Position numbers and translations under genes: made by a program. DNA of 40,151 nt, taken from the NCBI GenBank assembly GCA_934141145.1, contig CAKPCA010000011.1, positions 1 to 40,151 on the forward strand. Reading direction: 5' to 3'. This DNA comes from an uncultured Bacilli bacterium. Lineage in GTDB: Bacteria; Bacillota_I; Bacilli_A; RF39; UBA660. Numbering within the stretch: position 1 is the stretch's first letter; each line of letters starts with the position of its first letter. The notes beneath the pieces were generated by a model that saw nothing but the letters and a program-made list of their open reading frames with translations, did not search any database and had not been told where the DNA came from. Shown here in pieces: positions 38,489 to 40,151 of the stretch.

Positions 38489-40151
38489 TTACTTTGTTTC
38501 TATTTTTATTTTTAATTCTTCTAATTGTTTTTCTGAAACAGTATTAGGAGCTTCACTCATAAGACAACTTGCAGAAGCTGTTTTAGGAAATGCTATTACA
38601 TCTTTTATATTATCTGTTTCACATAAAAGCATTGTAAGTCGTTCAAGACCAATTGCAAGTCCACCATGAGGAGGAGTTCCATATTTAAATGCATTTACAA
38701 AGAAACCAAATTTTTCTTCAATATCTTCTTTAGTTAATTCAAGTGCTTCGAACATCTTTTCTTGTACATCTGCATTATGGATACGAATAGATCCACCACC
38801 TGCTTCATAACCATTACAAACAATATCATATGCTTTAGAGTAACAATGTTCTTTATCTGTTAATAATTTATCTATATCTTCATCTTTAGGAGCAGTAAAT
38901 GGATGATGACATGCAACAAATCTATTTTCTTCTTCACTCCATTCAAATGATGGAAAATCAGTTACCCAAAGGAATTTATAATCACCTTTCTTAATTAAAT
39001 CTAAATCTCTAGCAAGTTTACATCTAAGTGCTCCAAGGCTTGTCTTAGTAATTAGTTTTTTACCAGCAATTACAAATATTAAATCATTTTCTTCTAAGCA
39101 TAAACTCTTTATTAATTCTTCTTTTACTTCATCAGTTAATATTTTTGCAATACTACCTGCAAATTCACTATTATTATATTTTAAGAAGAATAAACCATTT
39201 GCTTTATATGTTTTAACAAAATCAGTTAATTTATCTATATCTTTTCTAGAGTATTTATCAGCTGCATTTTTTACAACAATTGCATTTATAATACCATTAC
39301 TTTCAAGTTCTTTTTTAAATAATTCAAAATCACATTTACTAAATACACTAGTAACATCATTTATTTTCATATCAAATCTTAAATCAGGTTTATCAGATCC
39401 ATAATAGTTAATCGCATCATCATATTTCATTCTCATAAGTGGAAGTTTTATATCATAACCTTTTACTTCTTTAAATATTGTTTGGAATAATTTTTCTGTA
39501 TTATCCATAACATCTTCTTCACTTACAAAACTCATTTCCATATCAATTTGAGTAAATTCTGGTTGACGATCTGCTCTTAAATCTTCATCACGAAAACATC
39601 TTGCAATTTGGAAATATTTTTCAATTCCACCAATCATAAGTAATTGTTTATATATTTGAGGACTTTGTGGAAGTGCATAAAAGTTCCCTTTATTTACTCT
39701 ACTTGGAACTAAATAGTCTCTAGCACCTTCTGGTGTTGATTTAGAAAGTATTGGTGTTTCAACTTCTATAAAACCATTATCTGATAAGAATTTTCTAGCA
39801 GCCATAGTTATTTTATGTCTTGTAATAAGATTATTTTTAATATTATCACGTCTTAAATCTAAATATCTATATTTAAGTCTAGTATCTTCTAAAGCATCAT
39901 CTTTATCTATTTCAAATACGGGTGTTTCTGCTTCATTCAATATTTCAAGTGAACTAACATTTACTTCTATTTCTCCTGTAGCCATATTAGGATTTTTAGA
40001 TTGTCTTTCTTCTATAACACCATTTACTTTTAAAACATATTCATTTCTTACTTTAGTTGCTTCTTCATAACAATTATTATCAGGATTAATTAAAAGTTGC
40101 ACTTTACCACTTCTATCTCTTAAATCAATAAATATTATTCCACCAAGATTA
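38489..40151 (-). CDS. aspS: Aspartyl-tRNA synthetase (5' part beyond the window)
   Basis: A class IIb synthetase charging tRNA-Asp, bacterial type. The visible part starts within the anticodon-binding OB-fold (GGIIFIDLRDRSGKVQLLINP, uninterrupted to the window edge), then motif 1 (FLSDNGFIEVETPILSKSTPEGARDYLVPSR), motif 2 (YFQIARCFRDEDLRADRQPEFTQIDMEMSF), the GAD insertion domain, and motif 3 (HGGLAIGLERL). Only about 25 N-terminal residues are missing. It is not a real truncation. Confidence 0.97.
   Translation of the reverse strand, partial: NLGGIIFIDLRDRSGKVQLLINPDNNCYEEATKVRNEYVLKVNGVIEERQSKNPNMATGEIEVNVSSLEILNEAETPVFEIDKDDALEDTRLKYRYLDLRRDNIKNNLITRHKITMAARKFLSDNGFIEVETPILSKSTPEGARDYLVPSRVNKGNFYALPQSPQIYKQLLMIGGIEKYFQIARCFRDEDLRADRQPEFTQIDMEMSFVSEEDVMDNTEKLFQTIFKEVKGYDIKLPLMRMKYDDAINYYGSDKPDLRFDMKINDVTSVFSKCDFELFKKELESNGIINAIVVKNAADKYSRKDIDKLTDFVKTYKANGLFFLKYNNSEFAGSIAKILTDEVKEELIKSLCLEENDLIFVIAGKKLITKTSLGALRCKLARDLDLIKKGDYKFLWVTDFPSFEWSEEENRFVACHHPFTAPKDEDIDKLLTDKEHCYSKAYDIVCNGYEAGGGSIRIHNADVQEKMFEALELTKEDIEEKFGFFVNAFKYGTPPHGGLAIGLERLTMLLCETDNIKDVIAFPKTASASCLMSEAPNTVSEKQLEELKIKIETK

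Noticed and set aside
1..40151. tRNA genes or CRISPR arrays
   Set aside because: No TTC-loop/anticodon-arm pattern and no evenly spaced direct repeats were seen; the three operators at 23558-23632 are palindromes, not a CRISPR.
1..40151. Mycoplasma-type code with TGA as Trp
   Set aside because: Many genes end cleanly at TGA with overlapping starts, and conserved tryptophans are TGG.

Overview
The window reads as chromosome of a very AT-rich low-GC Gram-positive (Bacillota, Bacilli-like). The evidence is the cdd-era-yqzL-recO cluster, a T-box in front of a single-chain glycyl-tRNA synthetase, SpoIIM, a CpsB/LCP-type surface polysaccharide locus, and a 6S RNA between aspS and tcdA as in Bacillus subtilis. 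TGA is a stop and TGG is Trp, so the code is standard. An uncultured gut lineage of the RF39 kind would fit, but that is inference. Shine-Dalgarno sequences are often AGGTGAT or AAGGAG, and TTG or GTG starts occur.

Layout. 74-4534: housekeeping (cdd, era, yqzL, recO, T-box, glyS). 4651-14334: a surface polysaccharide locus (initiating sugar-phosphate transferase, two GT2 enzymes, a CDP-glycerol transferase-like protein, Wzy, Wzx, LCP ligase, a fused Wzz/BY-kinase, CpsB phosphatase); two promoters in it share the same unusual architecture. 14343-18466: small unknowns, spoIIM, mnmA, a polysaccharide deacetylase and an HTH protein. 18473-30531: two filamentous-phage (inovirus-like) prophages in tandem, inserted at the chromosome-dimer resolution site dif. 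30590-40151: an unknown gene, a phosphohexomutase, a Xer recombinase, rarA, TPR proteins, tcdA, 6S RNA and aspS (cut by the window end).

The prophages are the main discovery. Three dif-like sites bound them. The left site (18473) keeps only the left arm and centre, the right site (30504) keeps only the right arm, and the middle site (23877) is a complete dif that closely matches my recollection of B. subtilis dif. Host genes read rightward before the array and leftward after it, as expected at a replication terminus. Both phages are transcribed leftward from repressor-controlled promoters, and each has a divergent HTH repressor at its right end.

The two phages are mosaics. Phage 1 has a pMV158/Rep_2-type initiator and a matching pMV158-type origin (nick motif in the loop of a perfect hairpin). 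Phage 2 has a phiX174 gpA-like initiator (YxxKY) and an ACTTGATA nick motif inside its own rep gene, next to a GC-rich hairpin. Phage 1 also carries a 19/20 copy of the phage 2 origin motif, so the two may interact. Their assembly ATPases are unlike each other, yet the N-terminal 222 residues of their adsorption proteins are about 92% identical by my count, over gap-free 668-bp DNA blocks. A second shared non-coding element (AT-rich hairpin plus an identical 15-mer) is a candidate packaging signal or second-strand origin. All function statements rest on reading motifs by eye; no database search was run.
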